A stretch of DNA of 64,000 nt from Paraphysoderma sedebokerense (taxonomy: Eukaryota; Blastocladiomycota; Physodermatomycetes; Physodermatales; Physodermataceae): NCBI GenBank assembly GCA_025602915.1, contig JAHLJZ010000083.1:1-64000 (forward strand). The letters run 5' to 3'. The position numbers and the translations under genes are program-made. Under the pieces are notes generated by a model that saw only the letters and a list, made by a program, of their open reading frames with translations, searched no databases and was not told where the DNA came from. Within the stretch, counting starts at the first letter, position 1. Each line of letters starts with the position of its first letter. Of this stretch, positions 42,791 through 54,095 are shown one piece after another.

Positions 42791-44661
42791 ATGACCCTCC
42801 GTCTCCGTCGTTTATCCACATTCGATGCATTCCCAAAAGTCGATGCCCACTACACCGCCCCAACGTCCACCGGCGGCCTCACCTCCATCCTTGTGTCTTT
42901 CTTTCTCTTTTTTCTCTTCCTCTCTGAATTCTCGGCCTACAGAACCCTCCATCAATCCTACGAGTTCCTAGTCGACGCCTCGAAACCTGTTTCTCAAGAT
43001 CTAGGTTGGCTTGGTGGATTGATCTTTGGGTTGCCAACTTCTAGTGAAGGCGTTTTGGGATTGTTAAATGTCAATCTGGATATCACTGTCGCTATGGACT
43101 GTATGTACCTCGCTGTTGACGTCTTGGATGCAGGTGGGTTGAGTTTGAATGTGAAAAATGAAATCAAGAGCGAAGATGTAAGTTGTGATTTTGTTGACAA
43201 TCTATTCGGCGTTTTTCTTTGTGTCATCCGATAGCATACTGTCGATTGTCATAGCATTGCTGATTTTTTGTACTTATTATATTGTTTGATTTCGTCACTT
43301 AGGCCGTATTCAATACAAACGGAGTCGAATACCTCAAGTATGTGTTTACCCTGTTCATCTCTTCCGAATGGCCGCTGCCCTCTCGTGGTCCCTTTCTCTA
43401 ACCTCTAGCCTACTTTCATTTGATTCAAAACCGCAATTGATAATCGCTCATATATAAAGACCGACGAAACCAAAGTCTCAACCTCTATCACATATCCTAA
43501 ATTCTTCCCCTTCCTCTTCTTCCTCATCGTCACATGAAGCATCCACCTCCAACCACGAAAACAAGGCATGCAGATTCTACGGATCTTTTAAAGTAAATAA
43601 AGTTGCTGGGACTTTACATCTTACAGCTTTGGGACACGGAAGAAACGGACAACATACTCCTCATGACGGTTTGTAGAGAATCACTTAATCGTCGTGCTCA
43701 AACTTTGAAATTGAAAACTCCAACTAAACTTGTTCTTTCTCTTCTTTCTTGCATTATCTAATTGTGATAGCATTTAATTTTACTCATCGAATCGATAAAT
43801 TATCGTTCGGAGTCGACTATCCCAACATTGTTAATCCCTTGTCAAAAACTTATATCTCGACAAACGAACGTATGTTTCAATATTCATGGCTACTCTTTCC
43901 GCTGACCTTACGACTGCAGATTGCTGATTATCATTGTATTGGGCATCACAGAATTTGAAATGTTTCAATATTACTTGAATATCATACCTACTATTTATAT
44001 GGGTCCGTATTACTAAATTTGTTGACACGTTCGACTTATTTCTACGGTATTCAACGATTTTTTCTTCGAAATTTAATATTCCAATGTTAGATCACCACGA
44101 ACGGGTCACATTAACAAATCAGTATGCAGTCACGGATTACCATCGTGTCATCGGTACGGTTTTGTTCTTCAAGTTTTAATCTTTATGAGATACATAGCGA
44201 GTTTGATCTAACCGGCTCTTAAATACCCAAATTGTATGATGCAATCAATTGGACGTTTCAGACCACGAAAAAGGATCCCATGGAATGCCGGGGGTTTTCA
44301 TGAAGTACGATGTTGAACCGTTAACAGTAAGGTAAGTATTCAAATCTCTTTTCGTTCTCCTAGTATCTTTGTTCCTTAACTATCAGTAACCCCCGTGGAC
44401 TCTTTTCCTCGTTCTCCATCCTATAGAATTACTGAATACCGAACGCCCTTCCTCACTTTTTTGACCCGAATTTGCGGCATCATTGGTGGAATGTACGTTT
44501 GTGCGGGACTAGTTCATTCCCTAGGAGAGAAAGCTATCAACGGAGTGAAAAATTTGTTTGGGTTGGAAACTGGGAAAGTGGATAGTAGGAGAAGTGGAGC
44601 GGGTTCGAGTGGTGGTGTTTACACCAGGGTGATGGGACAAGAGAAAAAAGCTGTGTTTTGA
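42791..44661 (+). CDS. ERV41: Erv41/ERGIC2-like COPII cargo receptor
   Basis: Membrane protein cycling between ER and Golgi; with Erv46 it retrieves escaped ER proteins. It starts MTLRLRRLSTFDAFPKVDAH, followed by a first membrane helix (SILVSFFLFFLFLSEFSAY). The luminal domain has NVNLDITVAMDC, ACRFYGSFKVNKVAG, FNFTHRIDKLSFG, NPLSKTY, MFQY and a DHEKGSHGMPGVFMKYDVEPL block. A second helix near RICGIIGGMYVCAGLVHSL is followed by a short cytoplasmic tail. This is the ERGIC2 order. The gene has several small introns (for example 43178-43303, beginning gtaagt). ATG 42791 is in the context aaccATGacc. The last exon ends at TGA 44661. Confidence 0.88.
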
Positions 44662-45334
44662 GAGTCAGATCAAATTGTAATTTTCATGGAATAATTTTGT
44701 TTCTAATCATTCACCCGTTAAAACTATCAAAATAAAAACTTTACAGCCGCATTTATCTTCTCCACCCGATCATAAAACTTTCAACCATTTGTTTCTCATA
44801 AAACACATCCGACACTCTACCTTTCAGCATGCAATTAACCTTCATGAAGGCACAATCACCTTCCCAAAAACGAGGTTCCTTGTTCTCCCATCTCCTTATC
44901 CTCGCGTAGTGGCTTGAACCTACTTAACACCTCGTCCTCATGGAACCTGATTCGACACAAACGGTAACCCCTTTACTTTGGCCAAAGAAGATGCAGCACC
45001 AGCCCAACACAGAAAAATAAGTGACTTTGAATGACTAGGGTACAACAATGTCTGGGGACTGGGGTGGTGTATCAATTTGGAGGCTGATTGAGGGCATGCT
45101 GGGAGTTTGAGAGGGTATCGGAACAGGAGTTCTAACAAATTTGCCGTTAGTAATCTTATTTCAGCTGGGGCCGTTGACAAAGATTTTTTATTTTTAAACA
45201 GTTTATGCATTCCAATTCACTACCAAACTTGCCTTCATCTTGAAAACCAGTAATCTTATTAATCTTGCTGGGGCCGTTGACAAGAACTTTTATTTTAAAT
45301 AATTTATACACTCTAATTCTAATTCCTAGAAATA
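44662..45334. other. Intergenic with a 100-bp direct repeat
   Basis: No gene recognised between ERV41 and the esterase gene. The right half is made of two imperfect 100-bp repeats (separate entry). Confidence 0.55.
45149..45334. repeat. Two-copy direct repeat, period 100 bp
   Basis: agtaatctta starts at 45149 and again at 45249. Both continue with gctggggccgttgacaa and an AT-rich tail containing tttatRcaYtcYaattc. The second copy runs up to the esterase start codon, so it forms the esterase 5' leader or core promoter. Confidence 0.75.
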
Positions 45335-46621
45335 ATGTATCCTCCGAGTTCAAATCATTCAATCCTATCAACGACTCTAATCACCATTCTTTCCCTCACC
45401 TTCATCACTCTTTCCGCCGCTCAATACCCACCACCACTTATCCCTCAACCATCCATTCAATGTCCCGCTGCCTTTTCTTCACTCCCGTCTCTGGAATCTT
45501 TTATCTCCTCGGCAAACCCTAACGTCAATGTTACACTTGACTTTCCCGATCCCGTGAATGCAACGGTTCCGAGAAAATTAATGGTGAATATAGCGGGGAC
45601 TAAAAACAAGGAAGGGAAGTACGGGGTACTCATTTGGTGGCATGGTACTAGGAGTAATCCTACACAGTACATGAATAATGGATATTACCGACGGTTTCAA
45701 AATGGAGGAAACGGAGGAGATGGGTTGATATTTATTAGCCCGTTGAGTAAAATTGGGCCGCAACAGTTTGAATGGTATTTCGCTACACCGACGGCTTTGA
45801 CGAGGTATATGGATGATGTGGTGTTTGCGGATAATATTGTGGGTTGTTTAGATCAAGGTGGTATCCTGGATAGACAGAGAATTTACACCGCTGGGTTCGT
45901 TTTTTTTTCTTCCTCTTCTTGAATTATTTGTATCTTTGTTAATCTTTTCTTTGCTATTGTTCATAGATTTTCAGCAGGCGGGTTACATGTCTCTCTCTAT
46001 TCAATGCTCCGTCCACATTACCTTGCCGCCGCTGTATCCTTTTCAGGCGGCATCGTCGTCCCTTTTAACCCGACAGACTACACCCTCACCGCCAATGGAT
46101 CCTCTGTACCCAGTGTATTACCCTACACCGCCCAATACACTTTCCCTCCCTCTAATTACCATCCTCCCTCTGTATTGGCTATCCACGGGGGAATCAATGA
46201 CGTCGTGTATGTGAGTTTTAGCGTGTTAAGTGATACCTGGACCAAACATATCGTTCAAAATCCTATATTCAATTCCGACATTGAAAATTCGTTACCCGCT
46301 ACATTGAAATCTCAAATTACTCAATCCGGGAATTCCAAACTCAAAGAAATCAAAGCTTCATCAATTTTGTGTCAACATTCGAATGGTCACACGATTAGAG
46401 TACCCGAAGAACTAGATAACGCTATTTACGAGTTTTTGATGATCCGTAAATGGGACGATACGTTCAAAGACGGGAAATTAGTTCAATTAGGTGACCAGTT
46501 TGGTGGCGGAAAATGTAAATTGGGTGGTCAAGATAAATTAATGAATAGTAATCACGCCGCAAGATTGTATAACCCGTGGTTCGGAGTGTTGGTTGGTAGT
46601 ATTGTATCTTTAATGGGATAG
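45335..46621 (+). CDS. Secreted alpha/beta-hydrolase (esterase/PHB-depolymerase-like)
   Basis: Two exons (45335-45894 and 45967-46621) give 404 aa. A hydrophobic signal peptide (ILSTTLITILSLTFITLSAAQ) precedes the mature domain. WWHGTRSN resembles the oxyanion-region HG motif. The nucleophile elbow GFSAGG is formed across the 72-bp intron. HGGINDVV supplies a plausible acidic residue, and GHTIRVP the His. Such secreted hydrolases cleave ester bonds in plant polymers or polyesters; the substrate here is unknown. The C-terminus is hydrophobic (FGVLVGSIVSLMG) and might be a weak GPI-anchor signal or a membrane tail. Predicted N-glycosylation sites (NVT, NAT, NGS) support secretion. Confidence 0.8.
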
Positions 46622-46729
46622 TGGATGTTGTAGTGTTTTATTCAAGTATCTGAAGTCATAACTGATACTGGTTCGATGGGCCGTGTAATGCAATGTCATT
46701 AAGATAATAATAATAGGATCGACTTCTCA

Positions 46730-47641
46730 TTACGTTGTTTTATTTGAATTTGTATGATTTCTTTCATCCCGAGATCGAGACTTGTTCTCTGAAATCGGTC
46801 CCGTCTGCAAAGCCGCGACAGGTATCAACGATTCACAGCTAAAATTATCTACACTCCTCGGACACCCAACATAAATTCCATTTCTACCGCACTTTTTATG
46901 CGTAGCGAGGTATTTACATCGACCATCGTCCAACTGACCATAAGAACGACCACAAAACCAATGCGTCCAGTCCACTACAAAGTAACTCTTCGGTGCACCA
47001 GCGGACCAATTTAACTCGTCGTTTTGTCGACTGACGTTGTACTTGTATGGTTTACTTGTTCCATACAACATCCCTGATAAAAAGAATCCCATGTATCGCG
47101 GTCTCCATATCCAACCGAAGAGCAAATCTTTGTTGCATCGTGAATAAAACCGTAGAAAACGCTCGAGTATGGATATATTCAAAAGAACATCATTGTCAAC
47201 CTTGAAATAAAAATCGTAACCGGTGGGGACATTGTTCCATGCTAATGCTGTTTTTTCTTGAAGATTCGAATGTGTGACGTTGCAATCGTACGTATACCAA
47301 GTCTGGTTTACACCGTTTTCGGTGCTACAGACTAAACATTTATAATCCAACCAATCGTGATCTTGCAATCGATTTTTATGTGCCATATTTAAACACTCTG
47401 AACGATCTCTAGCGTTGATCATTAATAGGGTTTTGTAGGAACCTTTGGAGAAGTATCGTTTGAGCTCTTGAGATGTCGTCGTAGGGTCATAATACGATCG
47501 AAAGCACATAAATAGTCCTATTTCTATTATTAGTACATGTACCTTATGTCTTAACTGAAAATTCGCCTACCTAAGACGAAGATTATTGTGAAACCAATGA
47601 CCGTATATCCTTTGCGAATCGAATTCAGTTTAAATGATCCC
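46730..47641 (-). CDS. Type II Golgi-like glycosyltransferase (GT31-like), 5' end unresolved
   Basis: Probable galactosyl- or N-acetylglucosaminyltransferase. Exon 46730-47517 encodes most of the protein. An upstream exon (47571-47641) joins it across a 53-bp intron, and the join completes one membrane anchor, VIGFTIIFVLGLFMCF, after basic residues (SIRKGY). The catalytic region has KTALAWNNVPTGYDFYFKVDND: a DND in place of the DDD seen in the related gene at 55065. NVT, NQT and NIS are possible N-glycosylation sites. Six or more cysteines in the second half suggest a luminal disulfide-bonded domain. I could not place the initiating ATG; it probably lies in a small exon upstream of 47641. An alternative start at ATG 47509 would remove the anchor. 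Confidence 0.68.
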
Positions 47642-48884
47642 CTGCATACAGGCACGAAAAACAAAATGCTCTGAACTTCAGTACGTTGTCCTGAACGAAG
47701 GCTCTAAGCGGCTGCAATGATGTATTTAAAAGTTAAGATGAAAACCTGTCGCATAGGCACTTACATAACGGCGGAATGAAACAGTGTAAAGAAGGAGATG
47801 AGCAGGCGGATACGAGAATCGACTTTCCCACGATGATTACGATCGATTGACGTGACGAAGAAACGTTTGCAGAGCGAGCTAAGCATGATGTATTAGCACC
47901 GCGTAAGTAAAACACAATATCGAAATACAATACTAACACAATACGAAATTGGAACAGATATGAAAAGTGAGCAGAAACCCAAACTGGATCTAATATAAGA
48001 AACACAGTAATATACCACTAACACTCCTTTATTACTGCCCATCTTCTTGCTTTGCATTCTTTTCTCGTAGTTTATGCTATTACATCAAAGTTGTTCTACT
48101 GGGACAAACGTAGCATAATTCGACCCATCAAAATGCACCATCAAACATTTGATTGCGTTAAAACGAACCTTTGATTTCCCGGTTCAAATTCCGTTCAACC
48201 TATTTTGACATCAATAAAAAAGCTTAACTTGATCTAAACGACATGTTCATTGGAATCAATGAAATCAATCTTTCTTTGGCTAGCCATTTTTCAGCCGTTG
48301 TAAATTGCCTACGGCCTTCTGTCCAACGTTCAGCTTGCGCAGGCTGCATGAATGCGTCGCTCCAAAACTAAACAAGAATAATAACGAGGTGCGATGTGCG
48401 AAAATATCGTATCATGTCCATCACAACATATGGCTCGACTGTTAATTATTGAATCGGGAACTGCTGAAGTAACCTGACGAATTAGCTCACTCAACAGGAA
48501 TTGGCTATCGAAATTCATTAATTCTATTCAATCCGACGCGTTCATTCTGATGAAGCAGTCATTTAGCTTTGTTGCTTCGCTTTGCTTAATCGGTTTGTTT
48601 TTCAAAGAATGCCGAATGCCACGCTTGAAAAAATAAATGAAGAGTATTTGTAATGGTTGTACTAGGATTAGCATAATACATATTAGTGCAACGCATGCGT
48701 ACGGAAAATATATGCATTCTTTGGACGTTGTTTTTTTTGTTCCGACATAGGTTACCCATCTTCTCAGTTCCCTAAGTTTTCTCTCGCCATATTCAACTTT
48801 GCTTTATACTTCAGCTTTACGACTGGAAAATTTCGACGATAATTTATACTGACCCTCGATAAACGACATATAATCTGAAGAAAG
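47642..48884. other. Intergenic, 5' sides of two divergent genes
   Basis: May hold the missing first exon of the GT31-like gene (a consensus-type donor gtaagt, minus strand, lies near 47764) and the promoter of the gene at 48885. A hydrophobic short frame at 47733-48005 has no family support. Confidence 0.45.
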
Positions 48885-50030
48885 ATGAATAGGCATCTTC
48901 AAAACCAATTATTATCCATTCTGTCGACTGCAATAACTCTGTCTGTTACGCAGGCCGCGCCATCGCCTAATCCGCAAGAGCCTGTTAATGACCCACAGTT
49001 GGGTACTGCCCAGACCCCAGTTACGTCAACGGGAATAATTAAAGATGATAATTTAAGAGATATATTAATTCTTGTCGCTGTGGGCTTAACGGGATTACAC
49101 TCCATCGGGTGGGCAGTATGCTTGATAAAGAATAGTCTGCGGAAGAGGACAAACAACAGCAAAAAGGGCGGTAAAGTCGAGCCCATGCTGCCACTGGGTC
49201 CCATGGTTAGTTCCATTTCATTTGAATTGGCAGAAGTTTCCCTCACCTTATGCTAATTTTTCTGTTATATATAGACCAAGGAAGAAATGCATGCAATGGA
49301 AAAAATGTTTGGCAATAGGTCATCAGTTTATAAATCTGGTGTGTCCGACGCAACACGAAGGGCAAGCGAAACCCCAACATTTGCTTCCGATGCTACACTT
49401 TATCGGTATTCAACTCAATCTTCCCCAATTGCAAAAACTTTTCCAGACGGAAGTCATGGACGAAGAAATACTCAATCAATGTATGTCAATTCAACCGCTG
49501 CAACTGAACTTTCCACAAACCATTATAGCCTAGCCGAACCCAGACCTGCTGTTACGAATTCAATCTCCTCGGCCGATACTCTACCGAGCAGCCTGCGTCC
49601 TGTTTCTTCCAGTTTTAGTCAACAGGGCAGTTATAACGGATTAGCAAGTAACAGACAAGCTGTCCGACATACCATGATTCGAGTGCCGTCGCAACACTTT
49701 ATCAATGAACGCAATCATTCTGTTATCTCAAATATCAGTTTGAATTCGTTGAAGAGTGTTGCAAGTGTGGCCACCACGACACGAAAGGAATCTTTGAATT
49801 CAAAGTTTGCTGCCAGAACAGCTGGAGATGTAAGGGGCCCCACCAACATTACCAGTGCACGCGAGAATTCGGAGTGGGTACCGCTAAAGGGTGGGAGTGA
49901 TAGTGGAGACGGCGGTGCGCGAGTAAATAGGGTTGAAAGAAAAGAAAATATTGATATGGAACAGTTGATGACCGATTTGAAGACACCGATTGATCAGTCA
50001 CCCAAAAGTAGCCCTGTCAAGCACTCATAA
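48885..50030 (+). CDS. Uncharacterised secretory single-pass membrane protein
   Basis: Two exons (48885-49205 and 49275-50030) give 358 aa; the intron is gttagt..atatatag and the frame closes exactly. The N-terminus is a signal peptide (LLSILSTAITLSVTQAAPSP). A short extracellular Pro/Thr-rich segment is followed by one membrane helix (DILILVAVGLTGLHSIGWAVCLI), then a basic stop-transfer (KNSLRKRTNNSKKGGK). A cytoplasmic tail of about 270 residues is rich in Ser/Thr/Asn. The layout resembles a cell-surface sensor or adaptor, but no catalytic or binding motif is visible and I do not recognise the family. Confidence 0.75.
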
Positions 50031-50261
50031 GTAAGAACAGTTAGTAGCGCATTGTAAAATATATAGATTTAGAAATATGAAATTCCACAATTCAACAAAA
50101 TGCTATCATGAAGTATATAATCAATTGATATAACAAAAATTCGATTAAGCAATCAAATAAGAGGAATTTGCGAATCGTTTTGGCCATCCTGAATCCTGAT
50201 TTTGTCTTGGCCACCTACAACGCGATGTTCATGTCTGTGCTGGAGCATGCAATAACCGATT
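50031..50261. other. Short intergenic promoter region
   Basis: AT-rich 231-bp spacer between two same-strand genes. Confidence 0.5.
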
Positions 50262-52035
50262 ATGACATTTTCATTTGATGCAACCAACCAGACATCATTT
50301 TTCGGAAATGCTGCATTTAGACCTCCCCCTCCATTGCCCCAGCAGCCTTTCTCGGTTGATTATCGTAGTAACTCTTTCATGTCAACAAACACAGCTGGTT
50401 TTTCGTTTAATTCAGCGTCTACGATGAATAACTCGATGTCAAAGGGTAAATTATTGTGCACAACTATTGTCTGTGAAAGACTATGATTCATAACCTCATT
50501 GAAATTGTTCTGACCAAGTAGAACCTGCTTCACAACCGCATCATCAAGCGCCCTCGTTTTCGTTCGGAAATAGACCGAATTCTTTGTCAAACCAATACGC
50601 TAATTTTTCCTTTGGTAATGACCCATCGACAAGATCAACTCTAAATTCATTCACATTCGGTAATGCGTCGATCTCACCAACAAATCAAGGCACATTCTCC
50701 TTTAACCTTCCATCCTCGTCTCAACAACTCTCAACTTTTTCCTTCAATCCTTCTCCGCTCACAAATTCTCTTGCATCAGCCGAACCATTTTCTTTTGGAA
50801 GTAGCTCTTCCGCTCACTTTCGAACGACTGAAACATCAATACCGCTTCAACCCAATGCAGAAAGAGAAAAACTCGAATCATTTCTTATTGCAAAGCATTA
50901 TGTGAAAGCGCAATCGGCTACAGATCAATATAATAATTACAGTTTTGAAGAGTTGAGACTAAAAGATTACCAAACAAATAGAAAATCTTGTTCCGTTTTC
51001 ACTTCGGCTTTCGCAATGAATACCCCTCCTTTGGTATCGCAAGGTACGGCTTCACTGAGCAGCCAGCACAACAGCTTACCAGCAAACAACTCAACCTCAG
51101 CATCTCAGTACTCTCCTTATAGAGAGATTCTTGTTGACTCTGAAAACCACACCAGAATAACCCTAAGTTACTTTTCGTTATCCGCCGACCCGCATTTCTG
51201 TAACTACTCGTCTGAAGAATTGAGGTGGATGGATTACCAGGGGTTACAAGGAAGCAAACGGACGAATGCAACCGAACTCAATACTACAGTAAAAATTGAC
51301 CATGTTTCATTGCCCACGTTTTCCTTTGGAGATAGAACTAGCACTGGACAAATCGGAGCTGAAGTAAGGGACACTGGTGGGCCTTCGACCAGTACACTTC
51401 AGAATCGAAATAACGGCACAGACAACCCTCGATCTATCGCCTCGACAGTTAGATTGAATAGGGCGGAGGTTCCAGTCAATACAAACGATACATTATCCAA
51501 TAGAGCGGGTGTATCTCATATAACACGGCAGACAACCACGGATACCGAGTCAAGATCAAGGCCACGTCAACATGAAAATAGAAATGGTAGTATCGGAGAT
51601 AGAAATAACTACCGACAACCAAGCAACAGATATAGATCTGAACGATCTGTTCAACCTTCTCGTGAGTTTGCCGCAGCGATTTCCAGAATCCAAACCCAAC
51701 CCTTAAATTCAACTCCAATCAGAACTCACTCCCGACGGTCCAGTCGTTCAACGACGAACAGTTCCAGAGCAAACACAATAATAATAAATCCTCCACGTTG
51801 CGAATCGACTCCTATATTGTCAGATAATGAGTCTTCCATAGAATCCGCAGAAAATATTCCGGAAACAGAGACTTGCAAAATCTGCTTCGGATCTCGGATC
51901 GACTGCGCCTTCATCAATTGTGGACACACCATGTGTTGTACTTCCTGTGCAGTTAAATTGGCTGATACAAGAAAACCATTGTGCCCAATTTGTAGGGAGA
52001 AGATAAAGGCTGTGTTGAAGCTGTATCGTAGTTAA
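50262..52035 (+). CDS. FG-repeat protein with C-terminal RING finger
   Basis: Two exons (50262-50445 and 50522-52035) give 565 aa, an exact codon sum. The N-terminal 200 residues carry nucleoporin-like FG repeats: FSFG, FTFG, NFSFG, FSFN, PFSFG. Two copies of an xxEELRxxDY motif follow: SFEELRLKDYQTNRK near residue 202 and SSEELRWMDYQ near 292. This recalls the EELRxxDYxxxRK segment of Nup98-type nucleoporins (family knowledge). A Ser/Arg/Asn-rich linker leads to a RING domain at 513-552: CKIC, CGH, C-x2-C, CPIC. RING domains of this type recruit ubiquitin E2 enzymes. The combination suggests a ubiquitin ligase acting at or near the nuclear pore (inference). I know no standard name for it. 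Confidence 0.85.
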
Positions 52036-52711
52036 TCTTGCGAGTCTCGCAATGGAGGAAACGACTTTTTTGTGATTGCAACACTTGATCAATCAAAGAC
52101 GACTTCGAGCTCATTATTGACCTAAATCGACAAATTATATTTGTAAATACAAATAATATGAAATACCGCCTTTCAATCCTTTTATATTGATATCGACAAC
52201 TTTTTCCTATCTACTCTGCTCATAGTGTAACGAACGTATCCGGGTTTACTTCATTGGCAATTAGCGATTTCGACGAAAGGAAGTAATTGATGCTCAGCTA
52301 ACGGGATGTGCTGTACAGCCGTCATAAACTCAATCTGCTGTATCAATTTGTCTGTTCTCATATATTATCAACTTTTGGATATTGGACTTTTCGGAATCAC
52401 AATCATGTATAATCTTTTGTCCGCGTTTGGGCTGCAATTCAGCTTTTTAGATTTCTTTAAATAGAACGATTGATACATTGTAAATACAAAGTACTGGTGG
52501 CTGTTGCTGATAGCATTAATACTGTCAGTTCGTGCAATAAATGCCTACGTGCTCCAGGGCAGTGATTTCTTCCGCCATATCAAACCGATTTAATTCGCTC
52601 GAGGTTTACTTTTGTTATTCGGAAAGGATTAATATTTGCTCGAAAAATTACAAACGAAAATTATATACAAAAATGAATTTCTAGCGAAAGATTGCCCTTA
52701 ATTATGGGGAT
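52036..52711. other. Convergent intergenic region
   Basis: Between the stop codons of the FG-RING gene (+) and NSA2 (-). AT-rich; nothing recognised. Confidence 0.55.
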
Positions 52712-54089
52712 CTAAACGAGTAAGACACAATTGATACAACCTAAGAGAATATCAAACCAGAAGTGAATATCAGTTATTATGACATACCTTCGAAATATTG
52801 GAAATAGCAATCAATACGTACCATCATTTTCAGGATTATTAGTAACCTGTGCATACTTTCCCCAAACAACTTTTCCACCACTTTGTGTCACCAAACCCAA
52901 TTCACTAACATTCACTTCGACAACTGTACCCTTAGTAATGACCCCTAATTGAGTATACAGTGGACTTTGAGGATTCTTTTTGACTCCGATAATAGGTAAT
53001 TGAAAGGTAGCTTTAAGTTCAGGATGGGTAACGTTTGCTTTTTTGAAACGAAGCGCCATAGGTCGAACGAAACGTTCATACTTGGGTGGTTTTCGGGTGA
53101 ATCCGTCTCCGACAAATGTGACTTTAGTGACCATTCTTTTCCATTGTTTCGCTACCAGAATTGAAATAGTATATGTTAACATTTTGCTTTCCGAGCGATC
53201 CAAATTCTGTAGAAGAGACCATGTACTTTAGCAGTACAAAGGTATGAACCAACAAACGCCGAATACAATAACATCGCAGATAATGCGGCCCCAGTTGAAA
53301 ATTAATAAAACAATGTAAATAGCAGTCGTCCTTACTTTTTCTCTTTCCTGTTTTAATAACTTTGAACATTTCATCTTCGGCTATGCCTCTTACTTTTGGC
53401 AATGGAACATTCCATTTTCCGGCTTTCTCCTTTCGCTTCTGTTTAACCATGTTTGACAAAACTTTTGCATTGGACTGAGATGTACGATCTAATAAATAAG
53501 CTGGGATAGCGCCTTCTGGTGCTGCGTTCGGTGTAGTAGTTTTAGCGTTCTTTTCTTCGTGAGCCTTGATGCTAATGAAACGAAATACGTGAGGAAGACA
53601 AATAGGCAGGGCCCACAACAAAGGCAAAACACATACGCTTTTTTCATTTGAATCTTTTCAGCATGTCTCTTCTTGTTATACATTTTCGCTTTAAAACCAT
53701 GCAATTTCTGCGCAACAGCAGATGTCTTATGCGCTAATCTCGCTTCTTTCTTACGTCTATCAAAAGAGAGGTGGAATGAGCCGTTAATTCTCATTAGATA
53801 TGAGGACTATGTAAGACACTTGTTCACGTACTTTCGCTCTTCGTAATCCAATCTGCGTCCATGTCGCTTAATTGATTCTTCGATATACTCGTTTTGAGGC
53901 TATCCAAATTATGATGGTGTGCAATAAATTTAGCAAGCCGTCGGGTAAAAGAAGTAAAAGCATAGATAGATGTATATACCATACTGTTAAAATCTGAAAA
54001 TTAGTGAAATGTGATTTGATATGGCAAAGGCAGCCGGCCGAAGGAGGGCCAGACGGGGATTTTGCTTTGGTCGTGTCGCGCGTTACCAT
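52712..54089 (-). CDS. NSA2: NSA2 (TINP1) ribosome biogenesis factor
   Basis: Nucleolar protein needed for pre-60S maturation (27S rRNA processing); S8e-like fold. The coding sequence is split by several introns. The ATG (54089-54087) is an exon by itself, followed directly by donor gtaacg and a 187-bp intron. Exon 2 (53832-53899) gives [19 protein letters not shown]. Later exons give [64 protein letters not shown] and [15 protein letters not shown] 29-base last exon (52712-52740) supplies the conserved end CINCVLLV and stop. These blocks follow human NSA2 almost without gaps, so the identification is firm. About 260 aa. Confidence 0.95.
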
Positions 54090-54095
54090 GGTAAC
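54082..54095. promoter_or_regulatory. Perfect RFX-type X-box palindrome over the NSA2 start
   Basis: GTTACCATGGTAAC is self-complementary over 14 bases and matches the X-box half-site pattern GTNRCC-RGYAAC recognised by RFX factors. It coincides with the NSA2 ATG and the first bases of its intron. The match may be fortuitous, because an ACCATGG start context followed by a GTAAC donor produces it. Confidence 0.4.

Noticed and set aside
47733-48005. Hydrophobic minus-strand frame
   Set aside because: AT-rich composition gives hydrophobic residues; no family. A consensus donor inside suggests that part of it may be an exon of the GT31-like gene.
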